This document shows, piece after piece, positions 19,044 through 29,867 of a DNA stretch of 64,000 nucleotides. A program made the position numbers and the translations under genes. Origin of the DNA: Macrococcoides canis (GTDB lineage Bacteria; Bacillota; Bacilli; Staphylococcales; Staphylococcaceae). The notes beneath the pieces were generated by a model. The model was not told where the DNA came from, ran no database searches, and saw only the letters and a program-made list of their open reading frames with translations. The stretch is taken from assembly GCF_002119805.1 (NCBI RefSeq), contig NZ_CP021059.1:1364001-1428000 (forward strand). The letters are read 5' to 3'. Every line of letters starts with the position of its first letter. The first letter of the stretch is position 1.

Positions 19044-19810
19044 AAACAGCACTCCCTATCATGTCCGCTATGATCGATGAACTGTACAGGATGTCCATAT
19101 ATCTTAGAGATTTCAACTTCATCAAGGGACTTAAATTGATGTGTCGTTCCGTGGAAATGCAGATGTTCGTTAAGACAAGCGACCTGTGTTGCTGTATCAA
19201 CGACGACACCGATATCATGGGTTACAAGTAGAATCGTGATACCTTCTTGCTTAAGCTGTTCAAGTAACGTATAGAATTCCGCCACATGTTTCGCATCGAT
19301 TCCTACAGTAGGTTCATCCAGGACGAGCACTGATGGGTTTGAGATTAAAGCTCGTGCGATATATACACGCTGCTGCTGTCCACCAGAAAGATCTGAAATG
19401 TTTTTATCCTTTAGCTGCTCAATATGCAGACGTTTTAAAATATCATCCACTTTTTTATGATCATTCCTGTCAAACCTTTTAAACATTGGTTTTATCTGTA
19501 TTAAACCACTTCTTACAACTTCAAAAACATTTGCAGGAAACCCTGAATTCCCTGCATTTGATTTTTGAGATACGTAACCGATGCCTGTACGATTCTTTAG
19601 TTTACGGATGTCCGTACCATTCATCAGAATGCTGCCTTCCTGCAAATTCAAAATGCCAAGTATCAGTTTCAGCAAAGTTGATTTTCCTGAACCATTTGGA
19701 CCCACAATTGCGAGAAAATCACCTGGATATACACTAATATTGATATGAGATAATGCTTTTTTATCTGGGTAACGGTATGATACATCTTTTATTTCAAATA
19801 CGGGTTCCAT
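19040..19810 (-). CDS. znuC: Zinc ABC transporter ATP-binding protein (ZnuC-like)
   Basis: 256 residues with Walker A GPNGSGKST, signature LSGGQQQR, Walker B VLVLDEPTVGID and VTHDIGV. The C-terminus is rich in His and Cys (GHPVQFIDHSGHDRECC), which may bind metal. No binding lipoprotein gene is next to it, so the solute-binding partner must be encoded elsewhere. First gene of znuC-znuB-zur. Confidence 0.9.
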   Translation of the reverse strand: MEPVFEIKDVSYRYPDKKALSHINISVYPGDFLAIVGPNGSGKSTLLKLILGILNLQEGSILMNGTDIRKLKNRTGIGYVSQKSNAGNSGFPANVFEVVRSGLIQIKPMFKRFDRNDHKKVDDILKRLHIEQLKDKNISDLSGGQQQRVYIARALISNPSVLVLDEPTVGIDAKHVAEFYTLLEQLKQEGITILLVTHDIGVVVDTATQVACLNEHLHFHGTTHQFKSLDEVEISKIYGHPVQFIDHSGHDRECCL

Positions 19811-19840
19811 ATCCTCATCCTTCTATAAACAAAAACAAGC

Positions 19841-19857
19841 ATTAATCATAGATTAAT
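19841..19857 (-). promoter_or_regulatory. Palindrome between nfo and znuC: Zur operator or nfo terminator
   Basis: ATTAATC-ATA-GATTAAT is a perfect 7-3-7 inverted repeat 30 bp upstream of znuC. On the minus strand TTGACA lies upstream at 19877-19872, so the palindrome would cover a -10 region, where an operator is expected. It lacks the CGTAAT half-site known for Bacillus Zur. AAACA/TGTTT also flank it and a T-rich run follows, so it could instead end nfo transcription. Confidence 0.5.
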
Positions 19858-19878
19858 CCCTGTTTCTATTGTCAATTT

Positions 19879-20775
19879 CTACTGCAATTTAATCTTTTCT
19901 AATAATTCAGGATCAAAAGTTCTGCTTTTAATCATATCGATTTCAAATTTATAAGGTGGTTTTTTATTTTTCTTATCATCACCAACTTGAACATAAGGTG
20001 TCTCTAAAATCTTAGGAATATTTTCAAATGCCTCATGATAGACGATGTTAGTTAATGCATCAAATCCAATATTGCCAAAGCCGAAATTTTCATGTCTATC
20101 TTTTCTGGCACCTAGCACATTTTTGCTGTCATTGACGTGCACAACTTTTATACGATCGATTCCAACAATGTCATCGAATTCCTGTAATACACCGTCCAGG
20201 TCATTGACAATATCATATCCTGCATCATGTGTATGACAAGTATCAAAACATACAGAAAGTCGCTCATTATGTGTTACACCTGAAATAATTTCTGCAAGTT
20301 CTTCAAATGATTTCCCACATTCTGAGCCTTTACCCGCCATTGTTTCAAGTGCAATACGCACATCGTTATTATTTGTCAGGACTTCGTTCAGACCTTCTAT
20401 TATCTTCTTGATCCCTGCTTCTTCTCCAGCCCCGACATGTGCACCTGGATGCAGCACGATATCTTTTGCACCAAGCGCTTCTGTACGCTCGATTTCCTTT
20501 TGTAAAAACTCGACTCCTAAATTAAATACTTCAGGCTTTACCGTATTTGCAATATTGATGATATAAGGTGCATGCACAACAATATTTGACAGACCATGTG
20601 CCTGCATATGTGCTTGTCCTGCTTCAATATTTAAGTCTTCGATCGCTTTACGTCGTGTATTTTGAGGTGCACCCGTATAGATCATAAATGTAGAAGCACC
20701 GTAGATTGCTGCTTCTTCAGATGCCTGCAGGAGCATCTTCTTTCCGCTCATTGATACATGAGATCCGATTAACAT
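19879..20775 (-). CDS. nfo: Endonuclease IV, AP endonuclease
   Basis: Cuts DNA 5' to abasic sites during base excision repair; three-zinc TIM barrel. Ligand motifs visible are [46 protein letters not shown] and HVNDSKN. Start ATG 20775 ([11 protein letters not shown]) gives 298 residues. A further upstream ATG would add 21 residues overlapping cshB and is unlikely. The ATG falls 11 bp past the cshB stop. Confidence 0.95.
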   Translation of the reverse strand: MLIGSHVSMSGKKMLLQASEEAAIYGASTFMIYTGAPQNTRRKAIEDLNIEAGQAHMQAHGLSNIVVHAPYIINIANTVKPEVFNLGVEFLQKEIERTEALGAKDIVLHPGAHVGAGEEAGIKKIIEGLNEVLTNNNDVRIALETMAGKGSECGKSFEELAEIISGVTHNERLSVCFDTCHTHDAGYDIVNDLDGVLQEFDDIVGIDRIKVVHVNDSKNVLGARKDRHENFGFGNIGFDALTNIVYHEAFENIPKILETPYVQVGDDKKNKKPPYKFEIDMIKSRTFDPELLEKIKLQ

Positions 20776-20785
20776 AGCTTTCACC

Positions 20786-22114
20786 TTAACCTTTTCTGTT
20801 TTGCTTATTAACGCGCTTAGAGTGTGCTTTTTTCTCATTGCGTTTAATCTTATCTAGTTCATATCTGAACTTCTTCTTATACCCTGGTTTCACTTTCTTT
20901 TTCTTCTTTACTTTATGAACTAATGACTTTTCAATATTATCTTCTTTTTTCTGACGACTTCTACGTTCAGTACGGTCTTTTATTTCTGTGAGTTCACCAT
21001 TTTTAATATCTGAATGAATAAATGAGAAGCCTTTTTTCTCAATCTGGTTGATTAAGTCCTCTTCATCTGGTGTATAAAGCGTAATTGCTACACCTGTGTA
21101 ATTCCCACGTCCTGTTCGACCGACACGATGTGTAAAGAAATCGATATCCTTTGGAATATCATAGTTAAACACATGGCTTACACCTTCTATATCGATACCA
21201 CGACTTGCAAGGTCACTCGCTATAATATATTGAAATTCTAAGTTCTTGACACGTTTCATCATCTGAGTTCGTTCTCTAGGAGCCAGACCTCCATGGATGA
21301 TTCCAACTTTCATCCCTTGATCCTGCAGAAACTCAGCAAGTTCGTCTGCTCGGTCACGACTATTCGCAAAGATAATAGCTAAATATGGATTACACGTGTT
21401 CATAACGCTCACTAGCTTTTCTTTCTTATCATTACTCTTTGTCGGAACAAGATAGAACGTAATATTCTTATTCGTCTTACTATCAGGTTCAATTTCAATG
21501 AATTCTGGTTTTGATAAATATTTGTTTAAGAAAGGATGTAATGCTTTAGGAATCGTTGCTGAAAAGACAGCAATCTGAGCATCACGCGATACGTTCGCTG
21601 CAATTTTATCGACTGTCGGTAAGAATCCAAGATCAATCATCAGATCCGCTTCATCAACTACTACTGCATTTGCTAAATGAATATGCAGTACATTTTCCTC
21701 TGCTAAATCTTTAATACGGTTTGGTGTGCCTATAACGATTTGAGGCTGTACTTTAGATTTCTGTATATCTTTATTCTTATCTGTTCCTCCGATATAAAGG
21801 CCTGCTTTAATACCTTCAGTAAAGGAGATCAAATGTTCACTCGCATCATATAATTGTTTTGCAAGTTCACGCGTAGGTGCTAGCACAATCACCTGCGGCT
21901 GTATTAAGTCTTTATCAATTTTATTGATCAACGGCAACAGGAATGCATGTGATTTACCTGTACCAGTTTGAGATTGTCCGATTAAATGTGTATCTTTCTT
22001 TAATTTAGGAATAACTCTTCTCTGGATTTCTGTGGGCTGGTTGAAATTAAGATCTTTCACCGCTTCTATCAAATATGGTGCAAGTTCAAAATGTTCAAAT
22101 GGGTGTTTGTCCAT
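20786..22114 (-). CDS. cshB: DEAD-box RNA helicase CshB
   Basis: 442 residues with the full helicase set: Q motif region [10 protein letters not shown], Walker [23 protein letters not shown] (VVDEADLM), SAT, and HRVGRTGRG. The last 70 residues are very Lys/Arg-rich, as in CshB, and likely bind RNA. ATG 22114 stands six bases from AGGAGG; the neighbouring ATG 22117 is too close. Cold-shock and mRNA-decay roles are known for the family. Confidence 0.94.
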   Translation of the reverse strand: MDKHPFEHFELAPYLIEAVKDLNFNQPTEIQRRVIPKLKKDTHLIGQSQTGTGKSHAFLLPLINKIDKDLIQPQVIVLAPTRELAKQLYDASEHLISFTEGIKAGLYIGGTDKNKDIQKSKVQPQIVIGTPNRIKDLAEENVLHIHLANAVVVDEADLMIDLGFLPTVDKIAANVSRDAQIAVFSATIPKALHPFLNKYLSKPEFIEIEPDSKTNKNITFYLVPTKSNDKKEKLVSVMNTCNPYLAIIFANSRDRADELAEFLQDQGMKVGIIHGGLAPRERTQMMKRVKNLEFQYIIASDLASRGIDIEGVSHVFNYDIPKDIDFFTHRVGRTGRGNYTGVAITLYTPDEEDLINQIEKKGFSFIHSDIKNGELTEIKDRTERRSRQKKEDNIEKSLVHKVKKKKKVKPGYKKKFRYELDKIKRNEKKAHSKRVNKQNRKG

Positions 22115-22244
22115 CATAATCCTCCTCTTTTTCTTCATCTAATGTATTATATAGGAAACATTACTAAAAAGAAAGTAAACATTTTTAAAACCATATTATA
22201 AGTGGTATGATGAAAGTACTGATTCATGAATTGGAGGCACAATA

Positions 22245-23213
22245 ATGGAAATCATTAAAATTACACCGCGTGGCTATTGTTATGGTGTAGTTGACGCGAT
22301 GGTCATCGCGCGTAACGCATCCTTAGACAAATCATTACCACGCCCTATTTATATACTCGGTATGATCGTTCATAATAAACATGTCACTGATGCATTTGAA
22401 AGTGACGGCATCATTACACTGGATGGTCCAAACAGACTTGAAATCTTAGAACAGATCGAAACAGGAACCGTTATCTTCACTGCGCATGGCGTAAGCCCAG
22501 AAGTAAAACGTCGTGCGAAAGAAAAAGGACTTGTCTGTATCGATGCAACTTGTCCTGATGTAGAGAACACCCATGCATTGATACGTCGTAAGAAAGCAGA
22601 TGGCTATCATGTCATCTATATCGGTAAGAAAGGTCACCCTGAACCTGAAGGAGCGGTAGGTGTCGCACCAGATATCGTACACCTTGTTGAAAACAAGCAG
22701 GATATCGAACAGTTACCGCAGTCTTTAAATGAACAGAAGCTCATCGTTACAAACCAGACTACAATGAGTCAGTGGGATGTTAAGCATCTGATGGAAGACT
22801 TAGAAGAGAAGTTTCCTCATATTGAGGTACATAAAGAAATTTGTCTTGCAACTCAAGTCAGACAGGAAGCTGTCGCGAATCAGGCATCAAGTGCTGACGT
22901 GCTTATCGTAGTCGGTGACCCTAAAAGCAATAACTCTAACAGACTCGCACAAGTATCGAAGGAGATCGCACATACTGAAGCTTATCGCATTTCAGACATC
23001 AGTGAATTAAAGCTAGAGTGGCTTGAAGGCAAATCAACGATTGCAGTTACAGCAGGTGCTTCGACACCAACGCCTATCGTAAAAGAAGTCATCGACTATA
23101 TAAAAAGCTATGATCCGTTGAACGTTACACCGATTCCTGAAAAATCTGGAGTTCCAGTTGAGAAGATCTTACCTAAAATTAAAAATGCAACACCGGTGAA
23201 GATTTTAGACTAA
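22245..23213 (+). CDS. ispH: 4-hydroxy-3-methylbut-2-enyl diphosphate reductase
   Basis: Last step of the MEP pathway, giving IPP and DMAPP from HMBPP through a [4Fe-4S] cluster. The three cluster Cys are in [18 protein letters not shown] and [18 protein letters not shown] and TAGASTP are also conserved. 322 residues. TTGGAGG precedes the ATG. Transcribed divergently from cshB. Confidence 0.96.
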   Translation: MEIIKITPRGYCYGVVDAMVIARNASLDKSLPRPIYILGMIVHNKHVTDAFESDGIITLDGPNRLEILEQIETGTVIFTAHGVSPEVKRRAKEKGLVCIDATCPDVENTHALIRRKKADGYHVIYIGKKGHPEPEGAVGVAPDIVHLVENKQDIEQLPQSLNEQKLIVTNQTTMSQWDVKHLMEDLEEKFPHIEVHKEICLATQVRQEAVANQASSADVLIVVGDPKSNNSNRLAQVSKEIAHTEAYRISDISELKLEWLEGKSTIAVTAGASTPTPIVKEVIDYIKSYDPLNVTPIPEKSGVPVEKILPKIKNATPVKILD

Positions 23214-23215
23214 TC

Positions 23216-23248
23216 ATTAAAGCCATCGTCAAATGACGATGGCTTTAT
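23216..23248. terminator. Bidirectional terminator between ispH and yqfO
   Basis: AAAGCCATCGTCA and TGACGATGGCTTT form a perfect 13-bp stem followed by a T-rich tail. The two genes converge here. Confidence 0.88.
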
Positions 23249-24331
23249 TTATACTTCGTTAAAAGGATTTGTATTTGTAGCAGAAGCATATACTAACATA
23301 TCAGGTATTAGACGGTTAAAAATCGACTTTAACCCATCTTTCATAACATATTCACTGTAATGTCCGATATCTATAGCCATTTGACCTTCCATCAGAAGAT
23401 CATGTGCCTCGTGATACTTAATATCTCCTGTTAAGAAAACATCCGACTTACCACTTATTTCAGACATATATGATACACCTGCACCACCAATTATTGAAAC
23501 CGATGCTATTTCCGCATCCATATCCCCTATCACTTTAACAGAAGGAATATCAAGCTTTTCTTTTAGCCGTTCAGCAAACTTTCGTACAGTCATCTTGCCA
23601 ATCGTTCCGATGCTTCCAGTTCCGTACTCTGCATCAACCGTATAATCAAATATATCATATGCCGGTGTTTCATATGGATGTACATCTGAAATTACATTTT
23701 CAATATGTTTTCTTAGATGAGGTTCGAATACACATTCAACCTTCAATTCTTGTTCGTAATGAATTTCCCCGCGTTCACCTACATATGGCTGCGCATCTTG
23801 TGACGGTTTAAATTGACCCACACCTTCAGTCGTATAGAAACAATGAGAATATTCTCCAATCTGCCCTGCACCAGCATCAGCCAGTGCAGCTTTGACACGT
23901 TCGGCTGCTTCTGTCGGCACAAATAACTGTAATTTACAGAGCGTCTTGCGTTCACGCAGTAAAATCGACTGGTTCTTAAGTCCAATCTGTTCTCCGATCA
24001 TATAGCTCACGCCATATTTATAATTGTCCAGATTCGTATGCATCGCAATAAGCTGCATATCATTCTTTATAGCGTATCTCATAATCGTTCCGTATCCACC
24101 GGCATTAATTTGTTTAATCCCGCTAAATATTAACGGATGATGACAGATGATCGTATTCACACCTTTACTCACCGCTTCATCAATAACTGCGACAGTACAG
24201 TCCAGAGTGGTCATTATCCCTGTAACTTGTGTCGTTTCATCCCCAATCAATAGACCTACATTATCCCAAGACTCTGCTGTATGTGCCGGAATCTCTCTAT
24301 GAATAATCTGTAATAATTCACGTATGTTCAA
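23249..24331 (-). CDS. yqfO: Nif3/YqfO family dinuclear-metal protein
   Basis: 360 residues in the typical YqfO layout: two Nif3 halves with an inserted PII/CutA-like domain (about 130-235, LQLFVPTEAAERVKAALAD). Metal ligands are seen as CHHPLIF, MHTNLDNYKYG and the C-terminal DIGHYSEY. The family forms hexamers and is annotated as GTP cyclohydrolase-like in places, but the reaction is not firmly known. It overlaps trmK by 14 bp. Confidence 0.92.
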   Translation of the reverse strand: MNIRELLQIIHREIPAHTAESWDNVGLLIGDETTQVTGIMTTLDCTVAVIDEAVSKGVNTIICHHPLIFSGIKQINAGGYGTIMRYAIKNDMQLIAMHTNLDNYKYGVSYMIGEQIGLKNQSILLRERKTLCKLQLFVPTEAAERVKAALADAGAGQIGEYSHCFYTTEGVGQFKPSQDAQPYVGERGEIHYEQELKVECVFEPHLRKHIENVISDVHPYETPAYDIFDYTVDAEYGTGSIGTIGKMTVRKFAERLKEKLDIPSVKVIGDMDAEIASVSIIGGAGVSYMSEISGKSDVFLTGDIKYHEAHDLLMEGQMAIDIGHYSEYVMKDGLKSIFNRLIPDMLVYASATNTNPFNEV

Positions 24332-25007
24332 TGTTTAAGACCTCCTTTAATCTGTCGATATCTGATGACAATTGTGAAGCTTTATATGCATGTCTTTCAT
24401 CTGATTTTATTGCGTCAAATACTGTGTTCAGATGATGAAATTCTCGCATCCATTTCTCTTTGAATATCTCATCTTTCTGCTGCATAAGCACCGGGCCAAA
24501 TTTCAGCTCTGTATCAGTGTATGATATGTTATCAACATTACGTTCTGCCACAATAATTTCATAGACATGCTTACGTTCTTTCATTATCACTTCATCTTTA
24601 ATCATATACCCTAGTTCCAGCAGTTTACGTCTGACCGCTTCTGTATGAATATTACTTTGCAGAATAAGCGTTGGATAATCTGAAAGTTTGTCCTTACCGT
24701 TGTCCAATATCTCACTGATTAACGGGCCACCCATTCCACAGATCGCGATACAGTCCACTTCACCTATCTCAATCACTTCAAGACCATTACCGAGCCTTAC
24801 ATCTATTTTATCTTGCAGTTCATACTTTCTCACGTTTTCTTTTGCAGCATTAAATGGACCGATGACTACTTCCCCTGCCACTGCACCTTCGATCATTCCT
24901 TGCTGCAATGCATAGATTGGTAAATAGGCATGATCTGAACCGATATCAGCTAGCTTATTATGATTAATATAGTTTGCAACTGCCATTAACCTATTATTTA
25001 TCATCAT
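24318..25007 (-). CDS. trmK: tRNA (adenine(22)-N1)-methyltransferase
   Basis: 229-residue SAM-dependent methyltransferase. The SAM site is ADIGSDHAYLPI, and AICGMGG holds the catalytic region; the C-terminal half is helical and polar. TrmK makes m1A22 in tRNAs of Gram-positive bacteria. AAAGGA lies five bases before ATG 25007. Confidence 0.93.
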   Translation of the reverse strand: MMINNRLMAVANYINHNKLADIGSDHAYLPIYALQQGMIEGAVAGEVVIGPFNAAKENVRKYELQDKIDVRLGNGLEVIEIGEVDCIAICGMGGPLISEILDNGKDKLSDYPTLILQSNIHTEAVRRKLLELGYMIKDEVIMKERKHVYEIIVAERNVDNISYTDTELKFGPVLMQQKDEIFKEKWMREFHHLNTVFDAIKSDERHAYKASQLSSDIDRLKEVLNIEHT

Positions 25008-25035
25008 TAAAATCCTTTCCGTAATTCATTATAAA

Positions 25036-25065
25036 AGAGGATGAGACAACGTTGTCCCATCCTCT
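25036..25065 (-). terminator. Terminator of cccA
   Basis: AGAGGATGGGACAAC pairs with GTTGTCTCATCCTCT on the minus strand, followed by TTTT. It isolates cccA from trmK. Confidence 0.88.
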
Positions 25066-25080
25066 CATATAGATAAAATA

Positions 25081-25431
25081 TTATTTTGCGTCTTTAAGGT
25101 ACTTAACTAACGTATCTAAATCTTTATCAGAAATTTTAGATTGATCGTGTGCTGGCATCGCACCTTTACCTTCACGGATTGTTTTCTTAACAGCTGCATC
25201 ATCTTTAGAGATACCTGCTAATTTAGGTCCCATAGCACCTTCTAAGTTTTGACCGTGACAAGATGTACAGTTATCCTTTGCAAACGTTTTTGCATCAAAT
25301 TTCTGTTCAGTTTTAGCACCGTCTCCGCCTTCTTCTTCCCCTTTGTTCGCACCATGTGCTGACATAAAGAAAATAAGACCTACACCCATAAGCATAATAA
25401 GTATAAACGGTATCACTGGATTACGATTCAT
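25081..25431 (-). CDS. cccA: Cytochrome c-550, membrane-anchored
   Basis: 116 residues: an N-terminal membrane anchor (about 7-24), a Gly/Glu-rich linker, then a c-type haem domain with CTSCHG and the axial Met in GAMPAHD. It faces outside and passes electrons to cytochrome c oxidases. Position next to sigA is the same as in B. subtilis. Confidence 0.94.
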   Translation of the reverse strand: MNRNPVIPFILIMLMGVGLIFFMSAHGANKGEEEGGDGAKTEQKFDAKTFAKDNCTSCHGQNLEGAMGPKLAGISKDDAAVKKTIREGKGAMPAHDQSKISDKDLDTLVKYLKDAK

Positions 25432-25469
25432 TCAATTAACCTCCCTTTAAATTCACCATATACATATCT

Positions 25470-25497
25470 ATTTTATATTAAAAAGTAGGATTGTCAA
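25470..25497 (-). promoter_or_regulatory. Sigma-A promoter of cccA
   Basis: On the minus strand a perfect TTGACA (25497-25492) and TAAAAT (25475-25470) are 16 bp apart, 39 bp before the start codon. Confidence 0.7.
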
Positions 25498-25520
25498 AGA
25501 CTTTTCACAATTTAATTTAA

Positions 25521-26621
25521 TTAATCCATAAAATCTTTTAAACGTTTACTTCGTGAAGGATGACGTAATTTTCTAAGTGCCTTCGCTTCAATCTGTCTAA
25601 TACGTTCACGTGTCACTCCAAACACCTTACCTACTTCCTCAAGTGTGCGCGTACGGCCATCATCAAGACCAAATCTTAAACGCAGGACATTCTCTTCTCT
25701 GTCCGTCAGCGTATCAAGAACGTCTTCTAGTTGTTCTTTCAGAAGTTCGTATGCAGCATGATCTGCAGGACTTTGCGCATCCTGATCTTCAATAAAGTCA
25801 CCTAGATGACTGTCATCTTCTTCCCCAATCGGTGTTTCAAGAGAGACTGGTTCTTGAGCAATCTTCAAGATTTCTCTTACTTTTTCCGCTGGCAGATCCA
25901 TTTCTTCACCAATTTCTTCTGGAGAAGGATCGCGACCTAAATCTTGCAGCAGCTGACGTTGAACACGAATTAATTTATTTATCGTTTCAACCATATGAAC
26001 TGGAATTCGAATTGTACGTGCCTGGTCAGCGATTGCACGTGTGATTGCCTGACGAATCCACCACGTAGCATAAGTTGAAAATTTAAAACCTTTTGTAAAG
26101 TCAAATTTCTCTACTGCTTTAATAAGACCCATGTTCCCTTCCTGAATTAAATCAAGGAACAGCATACCACGGCCAACGTAACGCTTAGCAATACTAACTA
26201 CGAGTCGTAAGTTTGCTTCTGCAAGTCGCGCTTTCGCTTCTTCGTCACCTTGTTCGATACGTTTTGCAAGTTCAATTTCTTCTTCTGCACTTAATAAATT
26301 TACACGACCAATTTCTTTTAGATACATACGTACAGGGTCATTAATCTTAACACCTGGTGGTGCTGAAAGATCATTTAAATTAATTTTGTCGTCCGTATCC
26401 TGTGCATCTTTTTCATTGATTAAAGTAATATCATTCTCAGCAATGGCTTCGAAGAATTCGTCCATATGATCAGAATCCATTTCAAAATTCTGCAGCTTAT
26501 CTGCAATCTCTTCATGACTGAGATGACCATTTTTCTTACCAGTCTCAATCAACTGTGCTTTAACCTGGTCAATCGTCAATAATACATCATCTTTAGTTTT
26601 TTTCGTTTCTTTTTTGGCCAT
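25521..26621 (-). CDS. sigA: Primary RNA polymerase sigma factor SigA (RpoD)
   Basis: 366 residues. Region 1.1 is at the N-terminus; regions 2.1-2.4 run from [12 protein letters not shown] to [17 protein letters not shown]; region 4.2 has the helix-turn-helix [20 protein letters not shown]. Directs RNA polymerase to housekeeping promoters. It lies 21 bp after dnaG in the macromolecular synthesis operon. AGGGGGT lies upstream of the ATG. Identical second copy at 58.7 kb. Confidence 0.97.
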   Translation of the reverse strand: MAKKETKKTKDDVLLTIDQVKAQLIETGKKNGHLSHEEIADKLQNFEMDSDHMDEFFEAIAENDITLINEKDAQDTDDKINLNDLSAPPGVKINDPVRMYLKEIGRVNLLSAEEEIELAKRIEQGDEEAKARLAEANLRLVVSIAKRYVGRGMLFLDLIQEGNMGLIKAVEKFDFTKGFKFSTYATWWIRQAITRAIADQARTIRIPVHMVETINKLIRVQRQLLQDLGRDPSPEEIGEEMDLPAEKVREILKIAQEPVSLETPIGEEDDSHLGDFIEDQDAQSPADHAAYELLKEQLEDVLDTLTDREENVLRLRFGLDDGRTRTLEEVGKVFGVTRERIRQIEAKALRKLRHPSRSKRLKDFMD

Positions 26622-26642
26622 AATGGTAACCCCCTGTAGAAT

Positions 26643-28394
26643 CTACTGTTTCTTTTGTCGTTGTAAATTAATAATTTCACGCATCAGCTGCGCACGTCTT
26701 TCATGATCCTCTGTACGTACTGCATCGCTAAGCTGTGCCTTTAACGATTGCAGTCGCTCTATTTCTTTCGGTTCCTGCTGAAAGACATAGAGGTAATCAT
26801 TGACTTCTTCGATAGAAGGTTCATGATTTACGTGCATCGCATCAATCTTTAAACATGTTTCATGACATTCATGTGGGACATGTGATGAGAAATTGCTTAG
26901 CTTAAATGTCTCTTCTATTTTATAGTACCCACTTAACGCTTCATAAATCATCTGATGCACTTTAGCGCTAAAATGAGCTTCTGTAATCTGATCTTTAAAT
27001 TGCATAAATAGCATACGATCATTCATAAAATATTTCAGTACCGTACGTTCAGCTAACATTTGTCGTGACAATGTCCCGCTTTCAAATGTCGGCATATGCG
27101 CTTGTGTTCTATTATCCTTTTGCACCTTGAATTTTAAGCTGTCAAAGTCTACATTAAACAATTCAGTGATTTCATGCAATACTTTTTTCTGTAAATGCTC
27201 GGAATTCATTAGTTTAGCATCTTGGATAACGTTATTCAAATGTTTTTCATAAGCAAGATCATTATTTTTAATTTCATCGAGATAATGACGCATATAAAAA
27301 CTCACATATGTAAGCTTATTATGATTAAAATAACTTAAAAATTTATCCGTTCCAAGTTCTGTAATCATCTCATCAGGATCGTACCCTTTTTTCATCGGTA
27401 CGACAAATACATTCATACCTTCCTGATTCAATTGTTTACCAATTTTAAGCGTTGCATCAATACCTGCGCGATCGCCATCATACATCAATGTAATATTTGA
27501 TGCTAATTTCTTGAGCTGCAGTACATGTTCACGGCTGAGTGCCGTACCCATCGTTGCAATGGCATTTAATATTCCGACCTCATTAAGTTTAAGGACATCC
27601 ATAAACCCTTCCAGCAGGATGACTTCATCATTATTTCGAATCGGTTTTCTTGCAACATCAATGTGATAAAGTACATTTCTTTTTTGGAAGATCAAGGTTT
27701 CAGGACTATTTAGATACTTCGGTTCGCTGCCATCAATCGATCGTGCTGAAAAACCGATAACCTTACCACGAAAGTCCTTAATAGGAAACATGATGCGGTT
27801 TCTAAACCGATCAAAATATGAAATCGTTTCTTCATTACGACTCAGCAAACCTGCGTCATAGGCCAGCGCTTCGTCATAACCTTTATTCTTTAAATAATCA
27901 CGTGTAAATGTTGACACGTTAGGACTATAGCCGATTTTCTCACGTGCAATCTGTTCATCTGTGAACCCTCTGGAATATAAATATTTAAGCGCTGGTTCAG
28001 CCTGTTCAATCGCCTTAAGCACATAATTGTAATAATGCGCCATCGCTTCATGCATCGCGATCATCTTGCTCTGTTCATTATCTGGCTTTGGCGTATCGTC
28101 ATCTGTCTTAACTTCAATCCCTGCACGCTCACCTAATATCTTCACTGCTTCTATAAAACTGATGGATTCTATCTGCTCTAAAAACTGAAAGACATTCCCA
28201 CCTTTTTTGCAGCCGAAACAATGGCAGATCTGTTTTTCTACTGAGACCGAGAACGAAGGGGTCTTTTCATCATGAAAGGGACATAAACCGATGTAGTTTC
28301 GTCCCCTTTTTTCTAACTTGACATATTGACTGACAACGTCCAATATATCGTTCTTCTGTTGAATTTCATTGATTAGCTCTGGCTCTATATGCAA
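26643..28394 (-). CDS. dnaG: DNA primase
   Basis: Makes RNA primers at the replication fork. CHC2 zinc finger (CPFHDEKTPSF then CHCFGC), the RNA polymerase core with TOPRIM motif LLEGFMDVL and MYDGDRAG, and a C-terminal helicase-binding domain are present in 583 residues. I chose TTG 28394, eight bases after AAAGAGG, giving MHIEPELINEI, which fits relatives. The GTG at 28403 directly abuts the ribosome site. Confidence 0.95.
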   Translation of the reverse strand: MHIEPELINEIQQKNDILDVVSQYVKLEKRGRNYIGLCPFHDEKTPSFSVSVEKQICHCFGCKKGGNVFQFLEQIESISFIEAVKILGERAGIEVKTDDDTPKPDNEQSKMIAMHEAMAHYYNYVLKAIEQAEPALKYLYSRGFTDEQIAREKIGYSPNVSTFTRDYLKNKGYDEALAYDAGLLSRNEETISYFDRFRNRIMFPIKDFRGKVIGFSARSIDGSEPKYLNSPETLIFQKRNVLYHIDVARKPIRNNDEVILLEGFMDVLKLNEVGILNAIATMGTALSREHVLQLKKLASNITLMYDGDRAGIDATLKIGKQLNQEGMNVFVVPMKKGYDPDEMITELGTDKFLSYFNHNKLTYVSFYMRHYLDEIKNNDLAYEKHLNNVIQDAKLMNSEHLQKKVLHEITELFNVDFDSLKFKVQKDNRTQAHMPTFESGTLSRQMLAERTVLKYFMNDRMLFMQFKDQITEAHFSAKVHQMIYEALSGYYKIEETFKLSNFSSHVPHECHETCLKIDAMHVNHEPSIEEVNDYLYVFQQEPKEIERLQSLKAQLSDAVRTEDHERRAQLMREIINLQRQKKQ

Positions 28395-28407
28395 ATTATG
28401 CACCTCT

Positions 28408-29223
28408 TTAACGTTGATTCTCAGTGATAATCTTAATGATTTCGTTTGCTGTTTCTTCTATCGCTTTATTCGAAACATCGATCACCTTACATCCAATTCT
28501 ATCGACAATCGAATGGAAATAGTCAAGCTCTTCGTGGATACGGTCATCCTTAGCATAGTTCGCATCATTCTTTAACCCAAGTTGTGCAAGTCGCTCCACT
28601 CTTATCTTGTTTAACTTAGCTGGATCAATCTTTAAGGCGATACACTTGGCTGGATCTATATTAAACAGCTGCTCAGGTGGATCTACCTCTGGTACAAGCG
28701 GCACATTCATTACCTTATAACGCTTATGTGCTAAGTATTGACTTAACGGTGTCTTAGAAGTACGAGAAACACCGATCAGTACGATATCAGCTTTAGCTAA
28801 TCCACGCACATCTCTGCCGTCATCATACTTTACCGCGAACTCAATCGCTTCAATTTTCTTGAAATAATCTTCATCCAGCTTATGTACTATACCTGGTTCA
28901 TTTAAAGGATGTTCATCTAAAGCATCGACCAGCAATGTCATCAATGGTCCCATAATATCGACACTGTTAATACCATATGTCTCAAGCTGCTGCTGCATAT
29001 ACTTTCTGATTGCTGGTTTAACGAGTGTGTAAACGACAATTGATTCTTGTTCCTTTGCCAGATGAATAACCTCATCAATATTCTCGGTTGTCTCGATATA
29101 AGGTAGTCGTATCGTATCAATTACATTATTCAGTAGATTAAATTGTGATACACATGCTTTTGTAACAAGTTCTGCAGTCTCTCCTACAGAATCTGATGCG
29201 ATGATTAATCTAATTTCCTTCAT
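28408..29223 (-). CDS. yqfL: Pyruvate, phosphate dikinase regulatory protein-like (YqfL/DUF299)
   Basis: 271 residues of the PDRP family, bifunctional kinase/phosphorylase proteins that switch PPDK or PEP synthase. [11 protein letters not shown] at the N-terminus and the P-loop-like [11 protein letters not shown] near residue 150 are diagnostic. In B. subtilis the homologue YqfL is cotranscribed with ccpN, and the same pair is adjacent here. No PPDK gene is in the window, so the target is unknown. Confidence 0.9.
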   Translation of the reverse strand: MKEIRLIIASDSVGETAELVTKACVSQFNLLNNVIDTIRLPYIETTENIDEVIHLAKEQESIVVYTLVKPAIRKYMQQQLETYGINSVDIMGPLMTLLVDALDEHPLNEPGIVHKLDEDYFKKIEAIEFAVKYDDGRDVRGLAKADIVLIGVSRTSKTPLSQYLAHKRYKVMNVPLVPEVDPPEQLFNIDPAKCIALKIDPAKLNKIRVERLAQLGLKNDANYAKDDRIHEELDYFHSIVDRIGCKVIDVSNKAIEETANEIIKIITENQR

Positions 29224-29234
29224 AAATTTATCCC

Positions 29235-29867
29235 CTATTCATCCTCAATTAGTGATACAAAGGCACGCGTAATTGTTGTCTTAGTGATACGTCCTGTCAC
29301 TTCATAATGTTCTCCCGACTTCTGTACAACGGGCAATGAATCAATCTGTTTCTCTATCAAAAGATTTGCTGCGTAGATAAGCAGATCATCCTGCACGCAC
29401 ACTGAAATATTTGGCATACGGGACATAAAGACATGTACCGGCAGATTATGGATCTCCTGGTTCCCCATCGATGCACGCAGCAGATCTTTACGTGAACATA
29501 CACCGACAAGATGATTGTCATGATTTGTCACAAAAAGTGTCCCTACATCCTCCAGGAACATCGTACAAATTGCATCATATGCTGAAATATCTTCGTGGAT
29601 AACGACCGGAATAGACTGAAAATCTTTAACCTTAAACTTCTTAATAGACGCTGATAATAGCTGTGTGCTTGACTTACCGGTATAAAAGTATCCTACTCGT
29701 GGTCGTGCATCTAAATAGCCAGCCATAGTCAGAATTGCCAAATCCGGTCTTAATGTTGCTCGGGTTAAACTTAATTTTTCAGCGATTTTCTCTCCAGTAA
29801 TGGGGCCATTATTTTTTACGATCTGTATTATCTTTTCCTGTCTTTTATTCAGCTCTATGCTAACCAC
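29235..29867 (-). CDS. ccpN: CcpN-like HTH/CBS repressor of gluconeogenesis
   Basis: About 210 residues: an N-terminal winged helix ([22 protein letters not shown] recognition region, split as [12 protein letters not shown] and [10 protein letters not shown]) and two CBS domains. CcpN represses gapB and pckA on glycolytic carbon. The promoter at 29,895-29,923 rules out starts upstream of about 29,888. Three starts remain: ATG 29876 and GTG 29867 (no clear ribosome site) and ATA 29858, which has GGGGTGG five bases before it. GTG best fits Bacillus CcpN (M-S-T-I-E-L) and is used here. Confidence 0.85.
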   Translation of the reverse strand: MVSIELNKRQEKIIQIVKNNGPITGEKIAEKLSLTRATLRPDLAILTMAGYLDARPRVGYFYTGKSSTQLLSASIKKFKVKDFQSIPVVIHEDISAYDAICTMFLEDVGTLFVTNHDNHLVGVCSRKDLLRASMGNQEIHNLPVHVFMSRMPNISVCVQDDLLIYAANLLIEKQIDSLPVVQKSGEHYEVTGRITKTTITRAFVSLIEDE

